A stretch of 64,000 bases of DNA, from assembly GCA_004293165.1 (NCBI GenBank), contig RDYL01000002.1, positions 310,001 through 374,000 of the forward strand. Direction: 5' to 3'. Each line of letters begins with the position of its first letter. The stretch's first letter is position 1. The position numbers were made by a program, and so were the translations under genes. Of this stretch, positions 53,505 through 62,058 are shown piece by piece. The notes beneath the pieces are model-generated. The model searched no databases and had not been told where the DNA came from. It saw only the letters and a program-made list of their open reading frames with translations. The stretch comes from Flavobacteriia bacterium. Its GTDB lineage: Bacteria; Bacteroidota; Bacteroidia; Flavobacteriales; Flavobacteriaceae.

Positions 53505-54728
53505 ATGTTAGAGAAAGAAGTTATTGACTTTGAAAAATCAATTATAGTTGGAATAATAACCCAAAACCAAAGTGAAGATAAACTAAACGAATATCTTGAC
53601 GAATTGGAGTTCTTAACCTTCACTGCTGGTGGAACGGTAGTAAAACGCTTTTCCCAAAAAATGGATAAGCCCAACCCAAAAACGTTTGTAGGAACAGGAA
53701 AACTAGAAGAAATCAAATATTATATCAAAGATAACGATATTAAAACCGTAATTTTTGACGATGAATTAACGCCTTCACAATCCAAAAACATTACCAAAGA
53801 ATTAGATTGTAAAGTATTAGACAGAACCAATCTTATTTTGGATATTTTTGCCCAAAGAGCCGAAACTTCTTATGCAAGAACGCAAGTTGAATTAGCACAA
53901 TGTCAATACCTATTACCTCGTTTAACCGGAATGTGGACACACTTAGAACGTCAAAAAGGAGGAATTGGTATGCGTGGTCCTGGGGAAACCGAAATTGAAA
54001 CCGACCGTCGTATTGTACGTGATAGGATTTCGTTACTAAAAGAAAAAATCAAGGTAATTGATAAACAAATGGCAACCCAACGAAGCAATCGTGGCGCCAT
54101 GGTTCGTGTTGCATTAGTAGGTTATACCAATGTTGGAAAATCAACTTTGATGAACGCTATTGGAAAAAGTGATGTGTTTGTAGAAAACAAGTTATTTGCC
54201 ACATTAGATACAACCGTTCGTAAAACCGTTATAAAGAATTTACCGTTTCTTTTAAGTGATACCGTAGGATTTATTAGAAAACTTCCAACACAATTAGTTG
54301 AATCATTTAAAAGTACGTTAGATGAGGTTAGAGAAGCTGATTTATTGCTTCATGTAGTAGATATTTCGCATCCTGACTTTGAAGATCATATTTCCTCGGT
54401 GAATCAAATTTTACAAGATATTAAAAGTGCCGATAAACCAACTATCATGGTTTTCAATAAAATTGATGCTTATCAATCGGTTTATTTCGATGAAAATGAT
54501 TTAAGTATTGAAAAAACAACCAAACATTACACATTAGAAGATTGGAAACAAACTTGGATGAGTAAATTAGGTGAAAATAATACCCTTTTTATCTCTGCCA
54601 CAGAAAAAGCCAATTTTGAAGAATTCAGAGAAAAAGTGTACGAAGCTGTAAGAGAAATTCATATCACACGATTTCCTTACAATAAATTTTTATATCCCGA
54701 TTATAAAGACGCCGTTGAAAACGAATAA
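53505..54728 (+). CDS. hflX: GTPase HflX (ribosome rescue/splitting)
   Basis: A 407-aa ribosome-associated GTPase that splits stalled ribosomes under stress. The N-terminal HflX domain carries GTVVKRFSQK, KTFVGTGKLEEI and FDDELTPSQ; the linker has RLTGMWTHLERQKGGIGMRGPGETEIETDRR. The G domain has GYTNVGKST (G1), DTVGFIRKLP (G3) and FNKIDA (G4). It ends 18 bases from the convergent DUF2480 gene. Confidence 0.96.
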   Translation: MLEKEVIDFEKSIIVGIITQNQSEDKLNEYLDELEFLTFTAGGTVVKRFSQKMDKPNPKTFVGTGKLEEIKYYIKDNDIKTVIFDDELTPSQSKNITKELDCKVLDRTNLILDIFAQRAETSYARTQVELAQCQYLLPRLTGMWTHLERQKGGIGMRGPGETEIETDRRIVRDRISLLKEKIKVIDKQMATQRSNRGAMVRVALVGYTNVGKSTLMNAIGKSDVFVENKLFATLDTTVRKTVIKNLPFLLSDTVGFIRKLPTQLVESFKSTLDEVREADLLLHVVDISHPDFEDHISSVNQILQDIKSADKPTIMVFNKIDAYQSVYFDENDLSIEKTTKHYTLEDWKQTWMSKLGENNTLFISATEKANFEEFREKVYEAVREIHITRFPYNKFLYPDYKDAVENE

Positions 54729-54746
54729 AAAAAGACTTTAAATCGG

Positions 54747-55250
54747 TTATTTCTTCTTGTATAAAGGCACTGCCGAACACGCTTCGCCAAACATCACGCT
54801 TTTCGCAACTTTTAGTAGTTTTTGAATCGCTAAAGTATACACCTGATTAGGAACTGATTTTTTAGAACATCCCTTTAAAATTACTGGCTTTTGAAAATAA
54901 TCGGTATAATCGAGTTTATTTAAAATATCTTGATACCATTCAATAACGGCCAATTCTTTAGTTCCATGAATAACTTTTAAAGCATAGGGTGCTAAATTCA
55001 CAGTAACTAAAGCAAAAGTCCAGGCAGGCAAAATAGCATCTGTTGAACAATAGATAGCCACGTATTTATCTTGAAAAGACGAGAAATCGTTGCTTTTTAA
55101 TTGTGCTCTAAAATCAGATTCTTTTAAGATAAATCCTTCCAACAACCATTGCGAAATATCTAAATCCACTACATGATTATCTGGATAGTAATCTTCTAAA
55201 TCGAATACCATCAAAGAACTTTGTGCTACTTTGTTTACTATTTCATCCAT
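54747..55250 (-). CDS. DUF2480-family protein
   Basis: A 167-aa cytosolic protein (MDEIVNKVAQSSLMVFDLEDYYP; YVAIYCSTDAILPAWTFALVTVNLAPYA; VILKGCSKKSVP). This Bacteroidota family is regularly found at the end of the suf operon, as here, and has two conserved-looking cysteines, but its function is unknown. Its gap to sufT holds an ACTGAACACT inverted repeat. Confidence 0.88.
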   Translation of the reverse strand: MDEIVNKVAQSSLMVFDLEDYYPDNHVVDLDISQWLLEGFILKESDFRAQLKSNDFSSFQDKYVAIYCSTDAILPAWTFALVTVNLAPYALKVIHGTKELAVIEWYQDILNKLDYTDYFQKPVILKGCSKKSVPNQVYTLAIQKLLKVAKSVMFGEACSAVPLYKKK

Positions 55251-55262
55251 TTTTATAGTCTT

Positions 55263-55314
55263 CAGTGTTCAGTAATTAGTGTTCAGCAAACTGCCAACTA
55301 AAAACTGAACACTG
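55263..55314. repeat. inverted ACTGAACACT repeat between sufT and the DUF2480 gene
   Basis: CAGTGTTCAGT (55263-55273) and its exact inverse ACTGAACACTG (55304-55314), plus a further AGTGTTCAG at 55278-55286, can form a hairpin. The same word occurs at 14739-14769 and 37095-37105. Confidence 0.85.
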
Positions 55315-55324
55315 CTTACTTATT

Positions 55325-55648
55325 TTAAAGCATTCCTAATTCTAATTTTGCTTCTTCGCTCATTAAATCTTTGCTCCAAGGCGGATCAAAAGTTATTTCT
55401 ACTTCACATGATTTAACAGTATCAATAGATTTTACTTTTTCTTCCACTTCCATTGGTAACGTTTCTGCTACAGGACAATTTGGTGAGGTTAATGTCATTA
55501 AGATTTTTACATCGTTATCTTCATTAATCATCACATCGTAAATTAACCCTAATTCGTAAATATCTACTGGGATTTCAGGGTCAAAAATTCCTTTTAAAAC
55601 TTTGACTACGTCTTCTCCTAAGTTGATTGTGTCGTTAAATTCTTCCAT
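55325..55648 (-). CDS. sufT: SUF-associated MIP18/DUF59 protein
   Basis: A 107-aa protein of the DUF59 family: VLKGIFDPEIPVDIYELGLIYDV, LTSPNCPVAETLP with the conserved Cys, and ITFDPPWSKDLMSEEAKLELGML. SufT-type proteins help mature Fe-S clusters. It lies in the suf gene group, between DUF2480 and the inserted GxxExxY gene. Confidence 0.92.
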   Translation of the reverse strand: MEEFNDTINLGEDVVKVLKGIFDPEIPVDIYELGLIYDVMINEDNDVKILMTLTSPNCPVAETLPMEVEEKVKSIDTVKSCEVEITFDPPWSKDLMSEEAKLELGML

Positions 55649-55661
55649 TTTTTAAATTTTT

Positions 55662-55683
55662 AAACATATAAGCCATATAAGTT
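55662..55683. repeat. left arm of perfect 22-bp inverted repeat around the GxxExxY gene
   Basis: The arm begins AAACATATAAGCCATATA. It is the exact reverse complement of 56138-56159 and overlaps two bases of the stop codon of the GxxExxY gene. Confidence 0.95.
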
Positions 55684-56098
55684 AATCCCATAATGTCTTA
55701 TATATTTCGTTTACATATGTTTGTTGTCCTTCGTAATAAATGTTCTTGACATTAAAATTAATTAATAATCCTATTGGCATTTGCAATAAGTTCATGTAAG
55801 TTAAAAGTTGAGCTTCATAAATTGGATTCATTTCCGCCACTGCTTTCAATTCAACTACTAAAATGTTTTCAACTAAAATATCACATCTTAGTTTTGATTC
55901 CAATTCAAATCCTTTGTAATTGATTGGAATATTGCATTCTGAAATTGAATTTATATTACGTAATTCTAATTCCTTAATCAGACACTGGTGATAAACTGCT
56001 TCTAACAATCCTGGTCCTAATCTTTTATGAACTTCTATTGCGGCTCCGTTAACTTGATAAACTAAATCTTTTAATTTTGTTTTTGTTACATTCTTCAT
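55682..56098 (-). CDS. GxxExxY protein
   Basis: A 138-aa protein with the name-giving motif at residues 30-36 (GLLEAVY) after AAIEVHKRLGP, then CDILVENILVVELKAV, which has the D...ExK spacing of a PD-(D/E)XK-like nuclease core, and a later AQLLTYMNLL. Nuclease activity is unproven for the family. The gene interrupts the row sufE-sufT. It is framed by a perfect 22-bp inverted repeat (55662-55683, 56138-56159), so the gene plus arms forms a compact 498-base unit that looks inserted. Confidence 0.9.
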   Translation of the reverse strand: MKNVTKTKLKDLVYQVNGAAIEVHKRLGPGLLEAVYHQCLIKELELRNINSISECNIPINYKGFELESKLRCDILVENILVVELKAVAEMNPIYEAQLLTYMNLLQMPIGLLINFNVKNIYYEGQQTYVNEIYKTLWD

Positions 56099-56137
56099 GG
56101 CTTGTATTAATTTTAGTGGTGTATATCATATTGTAAA

Positions 56138-56159
56138 AACTTATATGGCTTATATGTTT
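56138..56159. repeat. right arm of perfect 22-bp inverted repeat around the GxxExxY gene
   Basis: The arm begins AACTTATATGGCTTATAT. It lies 40 bases upstream of the GxxExxY ATG and 12 bases from the sufE stop. Confidence 0.95.
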
Positions 56160-56170
56160 GATTTTTTGGT

Positions 56171-56590
56171 TTATTGCTTCGATTGAAAAGCTAACGCATA
56201 CATTTTTATTTGTTTTATCATTGAAACCAAACCATTGGCTCTAGTGGGCGACAAATGTTCTTTTAATCCTATTTCGTCAATAAAATCGGTGTTAGCTTCT
56301 AAAATATCTTTAGGAGATTGATTAGAAAAAGCACGAATAAGAATAGCAATAATGCCTTTCGTTAAAATGGCATCGCTATCTGCAGTGAAAACTATTTTTC
56401 CACCTTGTTCCTCTCCATGAACCCAAACTTTAGATTGACAACCTTTGATGATGTTTTCGTCTATTTTGTATTGTTCATCAATTAATGGAAGTGTTTTTCC
56501 TAACTCGATGATGTATTCGTAGCGTTGCATCCAGTCGTCAAACATAGAAAACTCGTCTACAATTTCGTTTTGTATCTCTTTAATCGTCAT
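56171..56590 (-). CDS. sufE: sulphur acceptor protein SufE
   Basis: A 139-aa protein that takes persulphide from SufS and passes it to the SufBCD scaffold. The acceptor is Cys51 in IIKGCQSKVWV. Other conserved features are DDWMQRYEYIIELGKTLP and LSPTRANGLVSMI. It is 7 bases downstream of the META-domain gene. Confidence 0.95.
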   Translation of the reverse strand: MTIKEIQNEIVDEFSMFDDWMQRYEYIIELGKTLPLIDEQYKIDENIIKGCQSKVWVHGEEQGGKIVFTADSDAILTKGIIAILIRAFSNQSPKDILEANTDFIDEIGLKEHLSPTRANGLVSMIKQIKMYALAFQSKQ

Positions 56591-56597
56591 TAAAAAA

Positions 56598-57347
56598 TTA
56601 TTTTTTAGTTGCTTTTAAAATCAACTTGTTTTCATTATTGTATAATAAAATGGTTTTGTTTTCCATTTTAAAAGAGGTAACTTCAGTGGAAACTTTAAAC
56701 CATAATGTTTCTTTTTCCATTGCATTTTCACAATATTTTCTGGTTGACATCATAGGACCGAAAGAAATTGATTCATCTTGTAATTTGTATATGCCTGAAT
56801 ACATATTACAACCCATAAAACCCGATACTTTCTCCGCATCAAAACTAATAAAATATTCCTTTTTACTGACATCATTTGACAACAACTCTTCTACAGAATA
56901 ACTACCTAAAACTGGATTTTTTACAACAGAATCATCTGCTAATTTATTAATGTAATCTACAAATTCTTTAATTTTAGCTGGCGGAATTGTATGGTCAAAA
57001 CCTTTTGTGGTGTACGTTTTATCTTTTACAATAATTGACATATCGGCATGTGCTTTCCCATCATAAGCACGTTCCATGGTAGGACCTTCTAAATCGTTAA
57101 AAGTTTTTAAATCGATTTTAGAATATAATTTCCCAAGTTGATTCCATTGTTCATCAGATAATTCAACAACTTCTGGCTTACCATCTCTTGTGTTAATAAC
57201 TGAAAAGGTTTTATTTTCAATTTGAATGGTTCTGTGAAAACCTCTTGAATTCGCACCATATGAAATTTTTACATCCGATATAAACTGCTCTTGCGAACAA
57301 CCTTTCGATAAAAAAAACACTAAAAAAATAGAAAATAATGATTTCAT
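56598..57347 (-). CDS. META-domain putative lipoprotein in the suf gene group
   Basis: A 249-aa protein with a short leader and a lipobox-like FLSKGC. Residues about 20-125 are an unassigned beta-rich domain; the C-terminal part (about 150-249) is a META/HslJ-like domain (VSGFMGCNMYSGIYKLQDESISFGPMMSTRKYCE). It is co-oriented between sufS and sufE with gaps of 7-11 bases, a surprising place for an envelope protein. Role in Fe-S assembly is doubtful. Confidence 0.8.
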   Translation of the reverse strand: MKSLFSIFLVFFLSKGCSQEQFISDVKISYGANSRGFHRTIQIENKTFSVINTRDGKPEVVELSDEQWNQLGKLYSKIDLKTFNDLEGPTMERAYDGKAHADMSIIVKDKTYTTKGFDHTIPPAKIKEFVDYINKLADDSVVKNPVLGSYSVEELLSNDVSKKEYFISFDAEKVSGFMGCNMYSGIYKLQDESISFGPMMSTRKYCENAMEKETLWFKVSTEVTSFKMENKTILLYNNENKLILKATKK

Positions 57348-57358
57348 AATATTTATTT

Positions 57359-58573
57359 TTAAGACAACATCATTTGTGCTTTTTTAACCGCTTCTACAAA
57401 GATATCAATTTCTTCCTTGGTATTGTAAAAAGCAAAACTTGCTCTAATGGTTCCTGGAATATTGAAAAAATTCATAATAGGTTGGGCGCAATGATGACCG
57501 GTTCTAACCGCTATACCTAGCTTATCGATAATTGTGCCAATGTCATACGGATGAATGCCTTCGATATTAAATGAAATTACTGAAGCTTTGCTTTCACTCG
57601 TTCCAAAAATCGTTAAACCTTCTATTTCCTGTAATCTTTTAGTTCCGTACTCTAATAATTCTTGTTCGTAGACCGCAATGTTATCAAAACCGATGGCATT
57701 CATATAATCAATAGCGGTTCCTAAAACAATTCCGCCTTCAATATTTGGCGTTCCTGCTTCAAATTTATGTGGTAAATCGGCGTAAGTTGTTTTTTCGAAA
57801 GTAACCTCAGCAATCATTTCGCCTCCACCTTGATAGGGCGGTAATTTGCGTAACCATTCTTCTTTTCCGTATAAAATTCCCACGCCTGTTGGACCACACA
57901 CTTTATGTCCTGAAAACACATAAAAATCACAATCCAAGGCTTGTACATTTGGACGTAAATGCGGAGTTGCTTGTGCGCCATCGATTAGAACGGCTGCTCC
58001 TACTCCATGTGCTTTTTTGATGATGTATTGAATTGGGTTAACTGTTCCTAACGCATTTGAAATGTGATTTACGGTTACGATTTTCGTCTTGTCGGAAAGT
58101 AATTTGTCGAATTCTGAAATAACCAATTCGCCTTTTTCATTCATTGGAATTACGACCAACTTGGCTCCTGTTCTTTCACACAAAAATTGCCAAGGCACAA
58201 TATTACTATGATGTTCCAATGCCGAAACCATTACCTCATCGCCAGCTTGTAACAAACTTGCAAAACCATTCGCCACCAAGTTAATTCCGAAAGTCGTTCC
58301 CGAAGTAAAAATGATTTCGTGATTGTATTTCGCATTTAAGTGATTTTGAATCGTATTTCTAGACACTTCATACGCATCAGTAGCTAATTGACTCAACGTA
58401 TGTACACCACGGTGAATATTCGCGTTGATTTCGCTGTAATATTTGGAAATAGCATCAATAACCACTTGGGGTTTTTGCGAAGTAGCTCCGTTATCAAAAT
58501 ACACCAAGGGTTTGCCATTTACTTTTTGCGATAAAATGGGAAAATCAGCTCTTACTTTTTGAACATCAAACAT
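57359..58573 (-). CDS. sufS: cysteine desulphurase SufS
   Basis: A 404-aa PLP enzyme that removes sulphur from cysteine for Fe-S assembly. The PLP lysine is Lys224 (SGHKVCGPTG) and the persulphide cysteine is Cys362 (RTGHHCAQP), as expected for the type II/SufS group. MFDVQKVRADFP at 58573 is the start; the ATG at 58594 lies inside the -7 box TAAATTTG (58592-58599). The SUF group is divided here: sufBCD lie beyond the inserted opposite-strand pair. Confidence 0.96.
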   Translation of the reverse strand: MFDVQKVRADFPILSQKVNGKPLVYFDNGATSQKPQVVIDAISKYYSEINANIHRGVHTLSQLATDAYEVSRNTIQNHLNAKYNHEIIFTSGTTFGINLVANGFASLLQAGDEVMVSALEHHSNIVPWQFLCERTGAKLVVIPMNEKGELVISEFDKLLSDKTKIVTVNHISNALGTVNPIQYIIKKAHGVGAAVLIDGAQATPHLRPNVQALDCDFYVFSGHKVCGPTGVGILYGKEEWLRKLPPYQGGGEMIAEVTFEKTTYADLPHKFEAGTPNIEGGIVLGTAIDYMNAIGFDNIAVYEQELLEYGTKRLQEIEGLTIFGTSESKASVISFNIEGIHPYDIGTIIDKLGIAVRTGHHCAQPIMNFFNIPGTIRASFAFYNTKEEIDIFVEAVKKAQMMLS

Positions 58574-58591
58574 TTTTGTACAATTTGAGTA

Positions 58592-58599
58592 CAAATTTA
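58592..58599 (-). promoter_or_regulatory. -7 promoter box for sufS
   Basis: Minus-strand TAAATTTG matches TAnnTTTG exactly, 18 bases before the ATG at 58573. It gives sufS its own promoter now that the insert separates it from sufD. Confidence 0.62.
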
Positions 58600-58729
58600 C
58601 AACATCATTGTTTATAATTAGAATAAATAAAGGTTAAAATCGAATTAAAATGAATTGAAACGATTTGTTGATAACTAAAATTGAGTTTGTAGGAATTTAT
58701 TTTTAGTTTAGTAGAAAATTAAAGAAAAA

Positions 58730-59917
58730 TTGGAAGAATCAACGTATTTATTAAATCGAATAAGAAAAGTAATTAATAATTACGAAGAAAAATCAATAAA
58801 GTCTGGAGAAAAATTTAATGTTTTTTCAATTTTAAAACTCGAGAATAATGAAGTTAGAACGCATTCTGCTTTTTTAGGCGAATTGTTGAACCCAATAGGT
58901 TCACATGGAATGAAAACACGATTTTTGGAACTGTTTTTAGAAGAAGTTTTTGGAAAAGAAAATTCTTTAATTCCTGAATCCACATCAATTGGTATTGAAG
59001 AGCATGTTGGTAAAATAAATTCTGATTATACCGAAGGTGGAAGAATAGATATAATTCTGAAAGACAAAAGCGATAATGTTATTTTAATTGAAAACAAAAT
59101 CTACGCTGGTGAACAAAAAAACCAATTGATTAGATACAAAAATGCTTATCCAAATGCTAAAATCCTTTTTCTTACACTTTTTGGAAACGATTCTTTTAAA
59201 TCAGAAGGTTTAAATGCTGAAGTCGATTATAAATTAATTTCTTATGAAAATCATATTATAAATTGGCTACAAAAATGTTTAATTACATCCGATTCATTTC
59301 CAATTTTAAAGCATACTATTCAACAATACATAATTTTACTAAAAAAGCTTACTAATCAAACAATTAATTATGAAATGAAAAGAGAAATTGTTGAAATAAT
59401 TAAAGATAATTATTTAGAATCTTATGAGATTTACAGAAATTTTAATTATGCTAAGAAAAATATTGTTGAAGATTTTATTAAAGATTTTAAAAAAGAACTG
59501 ACACTAAAATTAGAAGAATCTTGGAAAATAGACGATTTAAATTTAATCCCAAAAAACAATTTTAATTACACAATTATATCAAAGAATACCGAAAAATGTT
59601 TTTTTTATTTTAGATATAATAATTTAGATTCTAAAAATTCTATTGCAACCATAGGAATTATCCTTAACAATGAAATAATTGACAGAAAAATTACAGGAAT
59701 TGATATATATAAAAAATTAGATATTAAAAAGTACAAATCAGGAAATCACTCTGTGATATATAATTACTTGGAAGATATTGATTTTTGCAAACCATCAACA
59801 ATTGAAAAAATTTTAAATGACAAACGAGAATTTATAAATGAAATTTTAGATGTATTTATTGATTTTATAAATGAAAACTCACAAACATACAATGACATAG
59901 TAAAAACAAATTTTTAA
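58730..59917 (+). CDS. PD-(D/E)XK nuclease-family protein (PDDEXK_4-like), TTG start
   Basis: A 395-aa protein. The nuclease core is GGRIDIIL with Asp107, then LIENKI with Glu121 and Lys123, and the following EQKNQLIRY helix; FSILKLENNEVRTHSAFLGELLNP at 32-55 is the usual N-terminal block of the PDDEXK_4 family. The C-terminal half (about 210-395) is unassigned. The start is TTG at 58730: a TAG stop lies 18 bases upstream and no other Met precedes the conserved block. It lies opposite to, and inside, the suf locus and is followed by a coiled-coil membrane protein 3 bases later. Such pairs are often defence-related; that is inference. Confidence 0.85.
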   Translation: MEESTYLLNRIRKVINNYEEKSIKSGEKFNVFSILKLENNEVRTHSAFLGELLNPIGSHGMKTRFLELFLEEVFGKENSLIPESTSIGIEEHVGKINSDYTEGGRIDIILKDKSDNVILIENKIYAGEQKNQLIRYKNAYPNAKILFLTLFGNDSFKSEGLNAEVDYKLISYENHIINWLQKCLITSDSFPILKHTIQQYIILLKKLTNQTINYEMKREIVEIIKDNYLESYEIYRNFNYAKKNIVEDFIKDFKKELTLKLEESWKIDDLNLIPKNNFNYTIISKNTEKCFFYFRYNNLDSKNSIATIGIILNNEIIDRKITGIDIYKKLDIKKYKSGNHSVIYNYLEDIDFCKPSTIEKILNDKREFINEILDVFIDFINENSQTYNDIVKTNF

Positions 59918-59920
59918 AAT

Positions 59921-60688
59921 ATGATAAAAGTGTTAATTAAAGGAACAGGGCAATTAAATGGACCTGTTATCATTGATAAAACTATTGAGATTGACAGACA
60001 AACACTTAATAGATTTAGAGGGCAATTTAGTGATCAAGTTATTACTGAGTTTCTTGCTGTTCACTATCCAGGAGTGAAAATTAATCCACGTCAAATTTCT
60101 ATTAGAGAACTTGGAAATGTAAAAGAAGATGTTCAAGAAAAAAAGAATGTTGTTGAACCTTTTAAGAAAAATTCAGATCTTGAGAGTTTTGAAAACAAAA
60201 AGAAAGAAGTTGAATTAGAGCATTTAAGAGCTAAAAACAAAATTGAAATTGAAAAATTCAAACTACAAGAAAAAACAAGAAAAATAGAAAATGCCAGAGA
60301 AGATTTTAAAAATGGTGGCAACAAATATCTTTATTATTTAAAATCGTTTTGGTATTGGTTAGACAAACCTTGGAAAAAAATCGTATTTTTTATTGCTTTA
60401 TTTATAATTGCTTCATTATTAAATGATTTTATCAATAAATCTGATGACTTGAAAGAATTTGAATCAAAGAAAAATGCCGTTGAAGTTAAATACAATCAAA
60501 TTATTTTAGATATAAAAAACTCAACAACTGAAAATTCCGATGAAAAGATAAAAGAATTAGAACAATTGTTATACGAAAGTAAAACAAGCAACGAACTGTT
60601 AATTGACGAGAGTAAAATTTTTCAAAAAGAATGGAGAAAAAAAATTGATGATGTTAAAAAATCAATAGATAGTCTTAACAATTTATAA
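59921..60688 (+). CDS. coiled-coil membrane protein of unknown function paired with the nuclease gene
   Basis: A 255-aa protein with a small N-terminal beta domain (MIKVLIKGTGQLNGPVIIDKTIEID), a long charged coiled coil (about 85-140), one membrane helix (KKIVFFIALFIIASLLNDFI, about 153-171) and a second coiled coil to the end. I recognise no family. It starts 3 bases after the PD-(D/E)XK gene and is followed by a strong terminator, so the two form a closed transcription unit. A membrane sensor or effector tied to the nuclease is a possible role, unproven. Confidence 0.72.
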   Translation: MIKVLIKGTGQLNGPVIIDKTIEIDRQTLNRFRGQFSDQVITEFLAVHYPGVKINPRQISIRELGNVKEDVQEKKNVVEPFKKNSDLESFENKKKEVELEHLRAKNKIEIEKFKLQEKTRKIENAREDFKNGGNKYLYYLKSFWYWLDKPWKKIVFFIALFIIASLLNDFINKSDDLKEFESKKNAVEVKYNQIILDIKNSTTENSDEKIKELEQLLYESKTSNELLIDESKIFQKEWRKKIDDVKKSIDSLNNL

Positions 60689-60698
60689 AACAAAAAAA

Positions 60699-60719
60699 AA
60701 ACCGCCTAAAAGGCGGTTT
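60699..60719. terminator. bidirectional terminator between the inserted pair and sufD
   Basis: AAACCGCC and GGCGGTTT form a perfect 8-bp stem around TAAAA, with an A run on one side (T run on the minus strand) and pyrimidines on the other. It can stop both the inserted unit and sufBCD transcripts. Confidence 0.88.
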
Positions 60720-60740
60720 CTATTATCTAAAAAGAAATAA

Positions 60741-62057
60741 TTACAAATCAAATCCCATATAAACTCCCAATTTATCAGCAATAATTCTACCGATTTTAGC
60801 TTTTAATTCAGGTATTTTGATGCTATTTGTTACTTCGCTGGTGAAAGCATACATCAACAAAGCTTTCGCTTCTTTTTTTGGAATTCCACGTTGTTGCATG
60901 TAGAACATAGCGCTTTCGTCTAATTGTCCAATCGTACAACCATGTGAACATTTTACATCATCGGCAAAAATTTCCAATTGTGGTTTTGCGTTGATAGTAG
61001 CTTTATCGCCAATTAAAATGTTGTTATTTTGTTGGAATGCATCGGTTTTTTGAGCTTCTTTTTCTACGAAGATTTTTCCGTTGAAAACTCCGGTTGAACT
61101 ATCGTGTAAAATCGTTTTATAGTTTTGGTGGCTTTCGCAATTTGGTGTGGCGTGTTGGACTAACGTATAATGATCTACGTGTTGTTTATCACCAATAATG
61201 GTAATTCCTTTCAAAGTTGAATCGATTCTTTCACCTTGGTGATAGAAATTCAAGTTGTTTCTCGTAATGTTTCCACCAAACGAAAACGTATGCACCGCTA
61301 CTCTACTCTCTTGCTTTTGTGCAATGTATGTATTGTCAATCAAATTCGCAGTTTGCACATCGTTTTGCACTTTGTAATAATCAACAATCGCACGTTTTTG
61401 AGCAAAAATTTCGGTAACCGAATTCGTTAAAACGGGATTCGAATTCAAACTTTGATGACGCTCTACAATTTGAACATGAGCGTTCTCTCCAATAATTACT
61501 AAATTTCTAGGTTGTACTATCAAAGCTGCTTCATTTCCTGTAGAGAAATAAATAATCTCGATTGGCTTTTCAACCACTTTACTTTTTGGAATGTTGATAT
61601 ATGCTCCTTCCATTGAAAAAGCTGTATTTAAAGAAGTTAAACTTTCTTCTTTATTAGCAATTTGATTGAAATAAGTATCCACAATCATTTTATATTTAGG
61701 CTTGGTCAATGCCGAAGACATCAAACAAACATCTAAACCATCATGCGTAGTAGAAGACAAAAACGAACTGAAAATTCCGTCAATGAAAACTACTTTGTAT
61801 GTATCAATTTCGTGTAAAAAATACTTTTTAACATCTTTGAATTCAATCGTATTTTCTTTCTTTGGGAAAACCGAAAAATCATTCTTTAAAATCGAATTTA
61901 ACGATGTGTATTTCCAAGCTTCCTCTTTTTTGGTAGGGAAACCTTTGTTTTCGAAATTTTTTATGGCATTGCTTCTTAACTCGTGAAGTTCAGAATGTGT
62001 ATCAATCTTTTCTTCAAAAGCCATGAAAGAAGCTAATAATTTATCTTTCAACTCCAT
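60741..62057 (-). CDS. sufD: Fe-S cluster assembly protein SufD
   Basis: A 438-aa component of the SufBC2D scaffold. The C-terminal beta-helix block CSHGCTIGQLDESAMFYMQQRGI is diagnostic, as is KPQLEIFADDVKCSHG. It is 1 base downstream of sufC, so translation is coupled. It ends before the terminator at 60699-60719. Confidence 0.96.
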   Translation of the reverse strand: MELKDKLLASFMAFEEKIDTHSELHELRSNAIKNFENKGFPTKKEEAWKYTSLNSILKNDFSVFPKKENTIEFKDVKKYFLHEIDTYKVVFIDGIFSSFLSSTTHDGLDVCLMSSALTKPKYKMIVDTYFNQIANKEESLTSLNTAFSMEGAYINIPKSKVVEKPIEIIYFSTGNEAALIVQPRNLVIIGENAHVQIVERHQSLNSNPVLTNSVTEIFAQKRAIVDYYKVQNDVQTANLIDNTYIAQKQESRVAVHTFSFGGNITRNNLNFYHQGERIDSTLKGITIIGDKQHVDHYTLVQHATPNCESHQNYKTILHDSSTGVFNGKIFVEKEAQKTDAFQQNNNILIGDKATINAKPQLEIFADDVKCSHGCTIGQLDESAMFYMQQRGIPKKEAKALLMYAFTSEVTNSIKIPELKAKIGRIIADKLGVYMGFDL

Positions 62058-62058
62058 G

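Noticed and set aside
55682-56098. GxxExxY gene as an insertion sequence transposase
   Set aside because: No DDE, HUH or serine/tyrosine recombinase motif is present, and the length and motif fit the GxxExxY family instead.
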